A stretch of 64,000 nucleotides of DNA. It comes from Mycobacterium paraense (lineage in GTDB: Bacteria; Actinomycetota; Actinomycetes; Mycobacteriales; Mycobacteriaceae). The notes beneath the pieces were generated by a model. It did no database searches. It saw only the letters and a program-made list of their open reading frames with translations, and was not told the DNA's origin. Positions 55,171 to 63,507 of this stretch are shown piece by piece (position 1 is the first letter of the stretch; every line of letters begins with the position of its first letter). Both the position numbers and the translations under genes were made by a program. The DNA lies in NCBI RefSeq assembly GCF_002101815.1, contig NZ_LQPM01000013.1, positions 310,001-374,000 on the forward strand. Direction: 5' to 3'.

Positions 55171-55197
55171 AACAGCGCCAGGCGGCCCGCTATTTCC
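55171..55197 (-). promoter_or_regulatory. SigH-type autoregulatory promoter of sigH
   Basis: On the minus strand GGAAAT (55197-55192) and GTT (55173-55171) are separated by 18 bases, or 19 counted from GGAAA, matching the SigH consensus (GGAAY, about 18-19, GTT). It would give a leader of about 160 bases. Autoactivation of sigH is established in M. tuberculosis. The longer frame to 55089 lies within this leader. Confidence 0.6.
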
Positions 55198-55241
55198 CGG
55201 GCCGAATCCGACCCGTTCGGCCGTGACGTTAATGTGACGCC

Positions 55242-56090
55242 ATGTCCCTGAATGGCAAGACCATGTTCATCTCTGGCGCCAGCCGCGGTATCGGCCTGGC
55301 GATCGCCAAGCGCGCCGCGCAGGACGGCGCCAACATCGCGCTGATCGCCAAGACCGCCGAGCCGCACCCGAAGCTGCCGGGGACGGTGTTCACGGCCGCG
55401 AAGGAGCTCGAAGAGGCGGGCGGACAGGCCCTGCCGATCGTCGGGGACGTCCGTGACCCGGACTCGGTCGAGTCCGCGGTGGCCAAGACCGTCGAGCAAT
55501 TCGGCGGCATCGACATCTGCGTCAACAACGCGTCGGCGATCAACCTGGGCTCCATCACCGAGGTGCCGATGAAGCGGTTCGACCTGATGAACGGCATCCA
55601 GGTGCGCGGCACCTACGCGGTGTCGCAGGCCTGCATCCCCCACCTGAAGGGCCGGGAGAACCCGCACATCCTGACGCTGTCGCCGCCGGTGCTGCTCGGC
55701 AAGGAGTGGCTGAAGCCGACCGCCTACATGATGGCCAAGTTCGGAATGACGTTGTGCGCGTTGGGAATTGCCGAGGAAATGCGCGAGGCGGGCATCGCGT
55801 CGAACACGTTGTGGCCCCGCACGCTGGTGGCGACGGCCGCGGTGCAGAACCTGCTCGGCGGCGACGAGGCGATGGGCCGCGCCCGCAAGCCCGAGGTCTA
55901 CTCCGACGCGGCCTACGTCATCCTCAACAAGCCCGCCCGCGAGTACACCGGCAACATGCTGCTGTGCGAGGACGTGCTGGTGGAATCCGGCGTCACCGAC
56001 CTGTCGGTGTACGACTGCATTCCCGGCTCCAAGCTGGGCGTCGACTTCTGGGTGGACGGCGTCAACCCGCCGGGGTACACCGGGCCGTAG
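55242..56090 (+). CDS. SDR family oxidoreductase (Rv3224 homologue, HSDL2-like)
   Basis: A 282-residue short-chain dehydrogenase: cofactor loop SGASRGIGLAIAKRAA, NNASAINLGS, and YMMAKFGM with the catalytic Tyr and Lys. GVNPPGYTGP at the end resembles the hydroxysteroid-dehydrogenase-like-2 group, which may act on fatty-acid-derived CoA esters. It sits 1 base before the ybaK start. Divergent from sigH; its promoter shares the 240-base gap. Confidence 0.9.
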   Translation: MSLNGKTMFISGASRGIGLAIAKRAAQDGANIALIAKTAEPHPKLPGTVFTAAKELEEAGGQALPIVGDVRDPDSVESAVAKTVEQFGGIDICVNNASAINLGSITEVPMKRFDLMNGIQVRGTYAVSQACIPHLKGRENPHILTLSPPVLLGKEWLKPTAYMMAKFGMTLCALGIAEEMREAGIASNTLWPRTLVATAAVQNLLGGDEAMGRARKPEVYSDAAYVILNKPAREYTGNMLLCEDVLVESGVTDLSVYDCIPGSKLGVDFWVDGVNPPGYTGP

Positions 56091-56091
56091 C

Positions 56092-56571
56092 TTGGCGACG
56101 CCGGGCATCGCGGCGCTGGTCAGGGCCGGCGTGCCGCACGAGGTCGTCAAGTTCTCGCACGATCCGCGCGAATCGTCGTTCGGCCTCGAGGCGGTGCACG
56201 CGCTGACCGAAGCCGGCGGCATCGCGCCGGCGCAGATCTACAAGACGCTCGTCATCGCGGTGCCCGACGGCCTGGCTGTCGCGGTGCTGCCGGCCGGGTC
56301 CCGACTGTCGCTGAAGGCGGCCGCCGCCGCGCTGGGGGTCGCCAAAGCGTCCATGGCCGAACCGGCGGCCGCCCAGCGGGCCACCGGTTACGTCGTCGGC
56401 GCCATTTCGCCGTTCGGGCAGCGCCGGCCGCTGCCCACGGTCGTCGACGCCGGCGCGCTCGCCTGGGAGCGGGTGTACTGCAGCGCGGGCCGGCGCGGCT
56501 GGGACGTCGCAGTGTCACCCCGGGACCTGATCCGGCTGACGGGCGCGGTGACCGCCGACATCCAGGCCTAG
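56092..56571 (+). CDS. ybaK: YbaK/EbsC family Cys-tRNA(Pro) deacylase
   Basis: A 159-residue YbaK-type editing protein: ESSFGLEAVHALTEAGGIAP, QIYKTLVIAVPDGLAVAVLP (with Lys on the substrate strand), AKASMAEPAAAQRATGYVVG and GAISPFGQRRPLPTVVD. It removes Cys wrongly attached to tRNA(Pro). The start is TTG at 56092, one base after the SDR stop. In M. tuberculosis this locus is recalled as two pieces (Rv3224A/B); here the frame is whole. Confidence 0.9.
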   Translation: MATPGIAALVRAGVPHEVVKFSHDPRESSFGLEAVHALTEAGGIAPAQIYKTLVIAVPDGLAVAVLPAGSRLSLKAAAAALGVAKASMAEPAAAQRATGYVVGAISPFGQRRPLPTVVDAGALAWERVYCSAGRRGWDVAVSPRDLIRLTGAVTADIQA

Positions 56572-56617
56572 CGGACACGACTCGACGCGCATGACAGCGC
56601 TGCCCGCGCAGAATTCC

Positions 56618-57109
56618 TCACGCCCCGATGTTGTCGGTTGCCCGCGACGATTGCCGCTTGTCCGCGCGACGCCACAGGTAAATGCCCAGCGAAAGGATCA
56701 GCACAAACGGTATGTCGGTGAGAAACTTGCTCCAATAATGATCGAGCTCCGTCCCCGCCTGCGCGACCATCAACAGCCCATGCGCGAGGTTGGCCCACAT
56801 CGTGAAGTTCAGAAACGACCCGTAGCAGCGCGGGTCGCGGGCGGCAAGCAGCAGGAAGACCCCCCACACGATGTAAATCACCATCAGCATCGGCGGAACG
56901 TGCAGATGCTCACTGCCGCAACGCACGTCGTTCCAGATCGTCCAGTTGAACGCCCCGCCGTGCTCCGCGAGCAGCGGTGACTGCGATATGAAGCCCACGA
57001 ACAGCGCCACAAATATCGCCAGCGTCAAGACGCCATAGGCACGCAGGAAAATCCGGAATCCCGCCTGCCCTCGAGACGGATCCCGCTGGGTCTCTGGAAT
57101 TGCGCTCAT
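56618..57109 (-). CDS. four-helix membrane protein, unknown (DUF6632-like)
   Basis: A 163-residue protein with four membrane helices (YGVLTLAIFVALFVGFI; MLMVIYIVWGVFLLLAA; NFTMWANLAHGLLMVA; IPFVLILSLGIYLWR) and a conserved-looking loop DVRCGSEHLHVPPM. I do not know its function. ATG 57109 is preferred; ATG 57142 would add 11 residues. Confidence 0.7.
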   Translation of the reverse strand: MSAIPETQRDPSRGQAGFRIFLRAYGVLTLAIFVALFVGFISQSPLLAEHGGAFNWTIWNDVRCGSEHLHVPPMLMVIYIVWGVFLLLAARDPRCYGSFLNFTMWANLAHGLLMVAQAGTELDHYWSKFLTDIPFVLILSLGIYLWRRADKRQSSRATDNIGA

Positions 57110-57249
57110 TGCTGTAGTCCCTTCGGTAGCCGTAGACGACATCCGGCGCCGGCGAACGACCGACGTCGTGAACCCGACCGGATGTCCGTCCTGTCGCCCA
57201 ATACCGAGGAGCCGGCGCGGCGAAACTCATCGCCACGAGTCCACCCGTT

Positions 57250-57690
57250 TCAGCCGCGCCGACAAGTCCTCGACGCGGCCAACCGGCTCGCGGGTGCGCA
57301 TGCCTTGTCGCCGTTGGGGTTTCGGGCGACCGCGCGAACCATATGCCGCTGCTCGAGAAGGGTGTCGACGACGGCGCCGCCTTGCCGGCCGGCCGCGCCG
57401 GTCACGGTGATCGGGGCGAACCCAACAGGTTCGCTACCCATTTCGGCGGGCCTCCCGCCGGGCGCCGAACGCGATTTCATGCTCGCGAACGAACTCCTCC
57501 ACCGACTGGGGCGGCGCCTCGCCGATCGTTTCGCCTCGAGGTAAGCACTCGCTTTACCCATACGGAGGCGGCGCGGTTCACAAACTCATCGGTTACCCGA
57601 TGACGTACCACCGGCAGGTCGGCCGATCGCTTGCGCGGCGGAGAATGTTGCCGGGGCTGTCTTGCGGTCCAGGCCTAGCACGTTCGCGAG
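57250..57690 (-). pseudogene. decayed NmrA-like NAD(P)-binding genes (two fragments)
   Basis: Two remnants of NmrA-family proteins lie head-to-tail. Upstream, one frame ends PPQSVEEFVREHEIAF and stops at TAG (57436-57434), the type of C-terminus seen in NmrA-like proteins; before it TFSAAQAIGRP-like residues appear in another frame. Overlapping that stop, an ATG (57441) opens an intact N-terminus, APITVTGAAGRQGGAVVDTL, with the GxxGxxG NAD(P) loop, and RAVARNPNGDKA; it then loses frame. Neither is complete. The exact left and right limits are approximate. Confidence 0.65.
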
Positions 57691-57744
57691 CGTAACGCCA
57701 CTACGAAAATCTGGGGGAAATTTCGCAGTGGCGTTCCGCTCGCG
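57685..57744 (-). terminator. long palindrome after the HdeD-like gene
   Basis: Arms at 57685-57708 and 57721-57744 match at 22 of 24 positions around a 12-base loop. It lies 9 bases beyond the HdeD-like stop on the minus strand, so it should end that transcript. No T-tract is present. Confidence 0.65.
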
Positions 57745-57753
57745 GCCAAGAAA

Positions 57754-58368
57754 TTACGCCACGGTGCCCGAACCGGCGGCCCCGACGGTTTCCGCGACGC
57801 GCTTGCCCCGGCTGCGGACCTGGAACGCCGAGACCACGTCCATGACGCCGATGACGATCAGCCACCAGCCCGCCACGAGGGCCAGGATCGCGATCGAGCG
57901 CAGCGGCGAGATGATCATGACGGCGCCGCCGATCACGATGATCAGCCCGGACAGCGCCTGCCAGCCGCGGCCGGGCATGTGGTCGAACGACAACGCCGCG
58001 GCCAGCAGCGTCATCCCACGGAACAGCCAGCCGATGCCGATCCAGATGGCCAACAGCCAGACCGCCTCGAATTCTTCGCGGAAGCAGAAGAAGCCCAGCA
58101 CCAGCGACACCACGCCGGTGATGAACGACAGCACCCGCATTGCGACACCGGCATGCGTGCCGAACGCGGCAAACATGTATCCGACCCCGGAAACCACCAG
58201 GTAGATGCCGAACAGGACACCCGCAACGAACAGCGTCTTGCCTGGCCAGACCAGGACAATGACACCCAGCGCCACCGCGGCGACGCCAATGAGCAGAAGC
58301 AGCTGCCACGCGCTGCGAGCAAGCTGCTGCAGTGGACCTTCAAACACGGTCTGTTCGCGATTCGTCAT
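57754..58368 (-). CDS. HdeD family acid-resistance-type membrane protein
   Basis: A 204-residue protein with six membrane helices in three pairs (WQLLLLIGVAAVALGVIVLV; LFVAGVLFGIYLVVSGVGYM; VLSFITGVVSLVLGFFCF; LLAIWIGIGWLFRGMTLLAA; LSGLIIVIGGAVMIISPL; ILALVAGWWLIVIGVMDVV), the layout of HdeD/DUF308 proteins. In E. coli HdeD is linked to acid resistance; the mycobacterial role is unproved. ATG 58368 is chosen; ATG 58386 adds 6 residues. Confidence 0.85.
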   Translation of the reverse strand: MTNREQTVFEGPLQQLARSAWQLLLLIGVAAVALGVIVLVWPGKTLFVAGVLFGIYLVVSGVGYMFAAFGTHAGVAMRVLSFITGVVSLVLGFFCFREEFEAVWLLAIWIGIGWLFRGMTLLAAALSFDHMPGRGWQALSGLIIVIGGAVMIISPLRSIAILALVAGWWLIVIGVMDVVSAFQVRSRGKRVAETVGAAGSGTVA

Positions 58369-58481
58369 GCAAATATGATTCGCCATCGCAATCGCGAAGA
58401 AACTGTCCCTAGCGACACGATTCGGTATCGCGCGCGGGTACCGCGGACAAAGCCAAGGGAAAACTCCTGTTGGATGGTGCC

Positions 58482-59903
58482 ATGAGTACCGCGGTGGTGG
58501 TGGGTGGCGGGCCCAATGGGCTTGCCGCCGCCATCTGCCTGGCCGCCGAGGGCGTGCAAGTCACGGTGCTCGAGTCCGCCGACGACGTCGGCGGCGGCGC
58601 GCGCAGCTCCGAGGCGATCCTGCCCGGCCTGCTGCACGACCACTGCTCGGCGATCCACCCGATGGCCGTCGGATCGCCGTTCCTGGGCCGCTTCGATTTG
58701 CAGCGGTACGGCCTGACCTGGCGCTGGCCGGAGGTCGATTGCGTGCACCCCCTCGACGGCGGCGGCGCCGGCGTGCTGCACCGCTCGGTGGAGGAGACCG
58801 CGACCGGCCTCGGGCGCGACGGATCGCGCTGGCGGCTGGCGTTCGGCTACGCGGCCCGCCGGTTCGACGCCCTGAGCGACGACATCATGGGTCCGCTGCT
58901 GCGGGTGCCGCGTCATCCCCTGATGCTGGCCCGATTTGGCGTGCCCACCCTGCTTCCCGGGTCGACGTTCGCGCGGCTGTTCTGCACCGACGAGGGCCAG
59001 GCGTTGTTCGGAGGAGTTGCAGCCCATGCCTTCCGGCCGCTGCACTACCCGATGACGTCGGCGATCGGGATGGGCATCATCGCCGCGGGCCACCGGCACG
59101 GCTGGGCCGTGGCCGAAGGCGGATCGCAGGCGATCACCAACGCGATGGTGGCGCTGCTGACTGACCTGGGCGGCAAGATCGAGACCGGCGTCCGGGTCAA
59201 GGCGGCGGCACAGCTGCCGCCCGCGGATGTCACGATGTTCGATCTGGCGCCGGGCGCGGTCGCCGGGATCCTCGGAGATCGCCTGCCGGGCCGCGTCTCC
59301 CGCCCGTTCGCGAGTTTTCGCCGGGGCCCCGGCGCCTTCAAGGTCGACTTCGCCGTCGAGGGCGGCGTGCCGTGGACGAACCCGGATGCGCGCCGGGCCG
59401 GCACCGTGCACCTGGCCGGGACGTACGCCGAACTGGCCGCGACCGAGCGGGAGATCCATGCCGGGCGCATGCCCGAGCGGCCGTTCGTGCTGGTTGGTCA
59501 GCAGTATCTGGCCGATCCGCAACGCTCCGTGGGCGATACGCACCCGGTGTGGACCTACGCGCACGTCCCCAACGGTTACGCCGGGGATGCCACCGCGGCG
59601 ATCATCGCGCAGATCGAGCGATTCGCCCCGGGTTTCGCCGAACGCGTTGTCGGGCAAGCGGTTCGCTCGACGACGCAGATGGCCGCCTACAACCCCAACT
59701 ATGTCGGCGGCGACATCATGACCGGCGCCAAGGACATTCGCCAGCTGACCTTCGGGCCACGAATCACACTGTCGCCGTACTCCCTTGGGGTGCCCGGCAT
59801 GTACATCTGCTCGGCGGCCACCCCGCCCGGTCCGGGCGCGCACGGCATGTGCGGCGCCAACGCCGCGCGGCTCGCGCTGGCCGACCTGACCCGGCGGGCA
59901 TAG
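58482..59903 (+). CDS. phytoene-dehydrogenase-like (PYROXD2-like) FAD oxidoreductase
   Basis: A 473-residue flavoprotein with the dinucleotide loop VVVGGGPNGLAAAICLAAEG near the N-terminus, GARSSEAILPGLLHDHCSAI, and a C-terminal FAD contact (SPYSLGVPGMYICSAATPPG, then GAHGMCGANAARLAL). This is the NAD(P)/FAD carotenoid-dehydrogenase-like family. No carotenoid genes are near, so the substrate is unknown. A 14-base-arm palindrome follows the stop by 11 bases. Confidence 0.87.
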   Translation: MSTAVVVGGGPNGLAAAICLAAEGVQVTVLESADDVGGGARSSEAILPGLLHDHCSAIHPMAVGSPFLGRFDLQRYGLTWRWPEVDCVHPLDGGGAGVLHRSVEETATGLGRDGSRWRLAFGYAARRFDALSDDIMGPLLRVPRHPLMLARFGVPTLLPGSTFARLFCTDEGQALFGGVAAHAFRPLHYPMTSAIGMGIIAAGHRHGWAVAEGGSQAITNAMVALLTDLGGKIETGVRVKAAAQLPPADVTMFDLAPGAVAGILGDRLPGRVSRPFASFRRGPGAFKVDFAVEGGVPWTNPDARRAGTVHLAGTYAELAATEREIHAGRMPERPFVLVGQQYLADPQRSVGDTHPVWTYAHVPNGYAGDATAAIIAQIERFAPGFAERVVGQAVRSTTQMAAYNPNYVGGDIMTGAKDIRQLTFGPRITLSPYSLGVPGMYICSAATPPGPGAHGMCGANAARLALADLTRRA

Positions 59904-59914
59904 CGCCGGGTCTT

Positions 59915-59946
59915 GCGCGAGTGTAGTCAAGTGACTACACTCGCGC
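59915..59946 (+). terminator. perfect 14-base-arm hairpin
   Basis: GCGCGAGTGTAGTC and GACTACACTCGCGC are exact reverse complements around AAGT. It lies 11 bases after the flavoprotein stop and 42 bases before the next gene. The likely role is terminator; an operator for the small secreted protein gene is the alternative. Confidence 0.7.
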
Positions 59947-59988
59947 TATCGCGTGGCTACACGCAGCAGCACAGGAGGATTGGGTCAG

Positions 59989-60219
59989 ATGAAACGATTC
60001 GTCGCCGCCGGCGCACTGGCATTCGCGGGGTTGATGACCGTCGGCGTGGGCGTCAGCCACGCGGACACCATTCAGACCGAGGGCAGCTATCCCACTCGGG
60101 AAGCCTGCCAGGACGCCGGCCCGGGCGTGAAGTCGTCAACCCCGGGGGACTGGAACAACTTTTGGTGTGTCCGGGACCGTACGGCCGCCGGCCAGTGGCG
60201 CTTGGTCCTGAGCAACTGA
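59989..60219 (+). CDS. small secreted protein
   Basis: A 76-residue protein with a clear signal peptide (MKRFVAAGALAFAGLMTVGV, cleavage near SHADT) and a mature part of about 50 residues with two Cys (REACQDAG and NFWCVRDR), probably disulfide-bonded. It ends GQWRLVLSN. AGGAGG lies 10 bases before the ATG. It resembles the many small exported mycobacterial proteins of unknown role. Confidence 0.82.
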   Translation: MKRFVAAGALAFAGLMTVGVGVSHADTIQTEGSYPTREACQDAGPGVKSSTPGDWNNFWCVRDRTAAGQWRLVLSN

Positions 60220-60227
60220 GCGTTGCA

Positions 60228-61094
60228 TCAATACGTGTAGAAGCCCTCGCCGGTCTTGACGCCGAGCTTGCCGGCGTCGACGTAGCTTTGCAGCAGTTCG
60301 CGCACGCTCTCGGGTAGGTGCGGGAACTCGGCGGCGTAATGGTTTTCGATGTCCAGCACGACGTCGAGGCCGACGAGGTCCATCATCTGGAACGGCCCGG
60401 CCGGCACACCCCAGTTGACCCTGAACATGCCGTCGACGTCCTCCGGGCGGCCCACGCCCTCGGCGACGACGGCCAGCGACTCGCGTTTGATGGCCGCCCA
60501 GATGCGGTTGAAGATGAAACCGGTCGATTCCTTGCGCGCCTCGAAGGGATGGACGCCGAATTCGGGCAGCACCGTCAGCAAGGTGTCGAGCAGCCCGCGG
60601 TCGGTCTGCCCGTCGGACATCAGGTCGACGGCGTTGACCTCCGGCGGCATGTAGAAGTGCATGTTGCACAAACGTGCTTTGTCCCTGACGTTTTCGGCCA
60701 TCAGGCGCGACGGGTACGACGACGAGTTGGTCGCGAAGATGGTGCCCGCCGGCGCCGCCCGGTCGATCTGGCCCCACAGGGGAACCTTGATCTCCAGCTT
60801 CTCCGGCACCGATTCCACGGCGAGCCAGGTGCCGTCCAGCGCCTCTTCCAGCGACGCCGCCGCCGTCGCGACGCCCACGTCGCCAAAGCCCCTGTGCTGC
60901 ACCACCCTTGGCAGGGTCTCCGCGACGTACTGCGTTGCGGCCGCAAGCTGCTCGGCGCGGCGCGCGTGGATTCGCACGGTGCCGCCACGGCTGGCGAACA
61001 TCACCGCGATGCGGCGGCCCAGCGTTCCCGCCCCGATCACCGCCACCGGGCGGTCGCGGATGTCCTCGAACGTGTAGGTGTAGGAGGCAGACAC
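60228..61094 (-). CDS. 3-hydroxyacyl-CoA dehydrogenase, NAD-binding
   Basis: A 288-residue protein with an N-terminal NAD loop (VAVIGAGTLGRRIAVMFASR), the middle ESVPEKLEIKVPLWGQID region, FATNSSSYPSRLMA with the catalytic-site Ser stretch, and CNMHFYMPP with the catalytic His. GVGRPEDVDGMFRVNWGVPA leads into the C-terminal dimer domain. Members oxidise 3-hydroxyacyl-CoA (for example 3-hydroxybutyryl-CoA). It converges on the secreted-protein gene (8-base gap). Confidence 0.88.
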   Translation of the reverse strand: MSASYTYTFEDIRDRPVAVIGAGTLGRRIAVMFASRGGTVRIHARRAEQLAAATQYVAETLPRVVQHRGFGDVGVATAAASLEEALDGTWLAVESVPEKLEIKVPLWGQIDRAAPAGTIFATNSSSYPSRLMAENVRDKARLCNMHFYMPPEVNAVDLMSDGQTDRGLLDTLLTVLPEFGVHPFEARKESTGFIFNRIWAAIKRESLAVVAEGVGRPEDVDGMFRVNWGVPAGPFQMMDLVGLDVVLDIENHYAAEFPHLPESVRELLQSYVDAGKLGVKTGEGFYTY

Positions 61095-61136
61095 CCTCGC
61101 ATCATAAGGTCGCCGCGTGGCGCACCGATCTCTTGG

Positions 61137-61230
61137 GCCACTGTGGTTTCACTGGCCCCAGTGATTCGTGAGTGTTGCACCATGGCGGCGCGTCCAAATC
61201 ACTTGCGCCACTGTGGTTTCAGTGGCCCCA
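61137..61230. repeat. two 24-base direct repeats upstream of the DUF222 gene
   Basis: GCCACTGTGGTTTCACTGGC at 61137 recurs at 61207 with one change (GCCACTGTGGTTTCAGTGGC), both followed by CCCA. The second copy is itself a hairpin (GCCACTG/CAGTGGC). The copies are 70 bases apart, between the hydroxyacyl-CoA dehydrogenase start and the DUF222 gene. They may mark the edge of a 13E12-type element or act as regulatory sites. Confidence 0.7.
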
Positions 61231-61271
61231 AGGGGGGCGTTTTTGTCGGTGGGTGTTCGTAGGTTGGGGGC

Positions 61272-62660
61272 ATGCGTGCAAGCAGTCGTGAGGAGATCGT
61301 CGAAGTCTTCGACGCGCTCGATCACGCTGTGGACCGCTTGTGCGCGTTGTCCTTTGACGTGTTCACCACCCCGGAGCGATTACGCGCCCTGGAGCGCCTG
61401 GAAAACGTGGCGCGCCGCCTGCGCGCACCCCAGCACGGGTTGATCAACCAACTCGAGGCCCAAGCCAGCAAGGCCGAGCTGGGCGGCACGCTGCGCTCGG
61501 CGCTGGCCGACCGGTTACACATCACCAAAACCGAGGCCGCCCGGCGCATCGAGGAGGCCCAGGACCTCGGTGAGCGCCGCGCACTGACCGGTGAGCCGCT
61601 GGCCCCCACACTGGCCGCGACCGCCGCCGGCCAACGCCAGGGGTTGATCGGCGACGGACATATCAAGATCATCCGCAGCTTCTTCACCCACCTACCCCCC
61701 GAGGTGGACGTGTTCACCCGCGCGCACGCCGAAGCCGACCTGGCCGCCAAAGCCCGCGACTACCGCCCCGACGAGTTAGCCCAATACGCCCAACGCCTCA
61801 TGGCCCTGCTGCACCCCGACGGAGACTTCAGCGACGCCGAACGCGCCCGCCAACGCGGCATCACCCTGGGCGCGCAGCAATGCGACGGCATGTCACGCCT
61901 CAGCGGACTGATCACCCCGGAGCTGCGGGCCGCCATCGAAGCCCTGCTCGCCAAACTCGCCGCCCCCGGAGCCTGCAACCCCGACGACGACATCCCGGTC
62001 GTCGATGCCACCCCCGAGCAGGAGGCGGTGCGGCGCGATCAGCGCTCCCCAGGCCAGCGCAACCACGACGCATTTTTGGCCGGGCTGCGCGGCCTGTTCG
62101 CCTCCGGGAAACTCGGCCAGCACAACGGGCTACCGGTGTCGATCATCGTGACCACCACGCTCCAAGATCTAGAGGCGGCCGCCGGCAAAGCGCTCACCGC
62201 CGGCGGCACCCTGGTCCCCATCTCCGATGTGATCCACTGGGCCGGCCACGCCCACCACTACCTGGCGATCTTCCACAACGCCAAAACCCTGGCGCTGCAC
62301 CACACCAAACGGATCGCCTCACCCGCCCAGCGCATCATGCTCTACGGCCGCGACCGCGGCTGCACCAAACCCGGCTGCGACGCCCCCGCCTACCACAGCC
62401 AGGTCCACCACATCAAAGGCTGGACCACCACCCACCGCACCGACATCGACGACCTCACCCTGGCCTGCGGCCCCGACAACCGCCTCGCCGAACAAGGCTG
62501 GACCACCCGCACCAACACCAAAGGCCAAACCGAATGGATCCCCCCACCACACCTCGACCGCGGCCAACCCCGCACCAACACCTACCACCACCCCGAAAAA
62601 CTCCTCCACCCCGACAACAACGACGACGAGGACGAGGACGACAGCCCGGGTGCGGCGTAA
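61272..62660 (+). CDS. DUF222 / HNH endonuclease signature protein (13E12 repeat family)
   Basis: A 462-residue protein of the mycobacterial 13E12 repeat family: an N-terminal DUF222 domain ([20 protein letters not shown], then [20 protein letters not shown]) and a C-terminal HNH-type endonuclease region ([36 protein letters not shown]). The Cys pair and His residues look intact. These repeats are spread through mycobacterial genomes; phage phiRv1 integrates in such copies. A low-complexity acidic tail ([10 protein letters not shown]) ends the protein. Confidence 0.85.
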   Translation: MRASSREEIVEVFDALDHAVDRLCALSFDVFTTPERLRALERLENVARRLRAPQHGLINQLEAQASKAELGGTLRSALADRLHITKTEAARRIEEAQDLGERRALTGEPLAPTLAATAAGQRQGLIGDGHIKIIRSFFTHLPPEVDVFTRAHAEADLAAKARDYRPDELAQYAQRLMALLHPDGDFSDAERARQRGITLGAQQCDGMSRLSGLITPELRAAIEALLAKLAAPGACNPDDDIPVVDATPEQEAVRRDQRSPGQRNHDAFLAGLRGLFASGKLGQHNGLPVSIIVTTTLQDLEAAAGKALTAGGTLVPISDVIHWAGHAHHYLAIFHNAKTLALHHTKRIASPAQRIMLYGRDRGCTKPGCDAPAYHSQVHHIKGWTTTHRTDIDDLTLACGPDNRLAEQGWTTRTNTKGQTEWIPPPHLDRGQPRTNTYHHPEKLLHPDNNDDEDEDDSPGAA

Positions 62661-62801
62661 CCCGGATGGCTCACCCGGCGCGGCTTGCCCGCTGCCAGGC
62701 ATGTCGTCGCCCGCGGGACGGTTGGCCGCGCGGATAATGCGGCAGGCGGACCAAACGCATAGGAACTGTCGCATGGGCAAGACGAGCCGTCGGGAGGACG
62801 C

Positions 62802-63487
62802 GTGAACGACAACAGCGCGGCGAATGTGGTTGCCAGACCTGGCGGTTCGGCGCGCGTGGCGCGGTGGGCTGGCACGTTGGGATTCGTCGTCCCCGCGATC
62901 ACGCTTGCGGTTTATCCGATTTGGTCATTCCCGACAACTCAGACGTCGGGTACGGAAGTGGCGCTGTGGGCCACGACTCACCACGATCGGTTGGTGGTGA
63001 CGATGCTGCTCAATACCGTCGGCGTCACGCTCTGGCTTGTATTCGGCGCTGCGGTATGGACCTACCTGCGTGACCGACTTCCCCCGAGATCGACTCTTTC
63101 GGCGTGCTTCGCAGCCGGCGCCATCGCGTTCGTGACCCTATTGCTCAGCGGATTCACCGCGTTCGACGTCTTGCTCTACCGACACCACAGTGCTGAGACG
63201 TCAACACTGCTCTACGACCTCACCTTCGGATTGCTGGCAATGTCGGGAAGCCCACCACCGTGGCGCTGGGGTCGTTCGCGTGTGCCGTGTACGTCCACCG
63301 GGTGCTGCCGCGATTTACCGCTCACCTCGCGAGCGCCGGCGCCGCAATCCACCCCCTGCTTCTCGCCGCGTTCGTCATCCATGACGGGCCGCTTTCGCTC
63401 GAGGGTTTCTCGATTACGGCAATGCCGGCTTTCCTGTTCGTCTGGATTCTCGGAACCGCACTCGCGATGCCACGCGAGGCGGAGTAA
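62802..63487 (+). pseudogene. membrane protein gene split by a one-base frameshift
   Basis: From ATG 62802 the frame reads as a membrane protein (RWAGTLGFVVPAITLAVYPI; LNTVGVTLWLVFGAAVWTYL; FAAGAIAFVTLLLSGFTAF) up to FGLLAMSG near 63248. From there homologous-looking sequence continues in another frame (PTTVALGSFACAVYVHRV, then HPLLLAAFVIHDGPLSLEGF and a final helix ending LAMPREAE) to a stop at 63487. One missing base in GGGAAGCCC near 63251 explains the break. Joined, it would be a protein of about 228 residues with six helices. It is a pseudogene or an assembly error. Function unknown. Confidence 0.7.
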
Positions 63488-63507
63488 TCCAGGAGCCCTT
63501 ATCCCCG

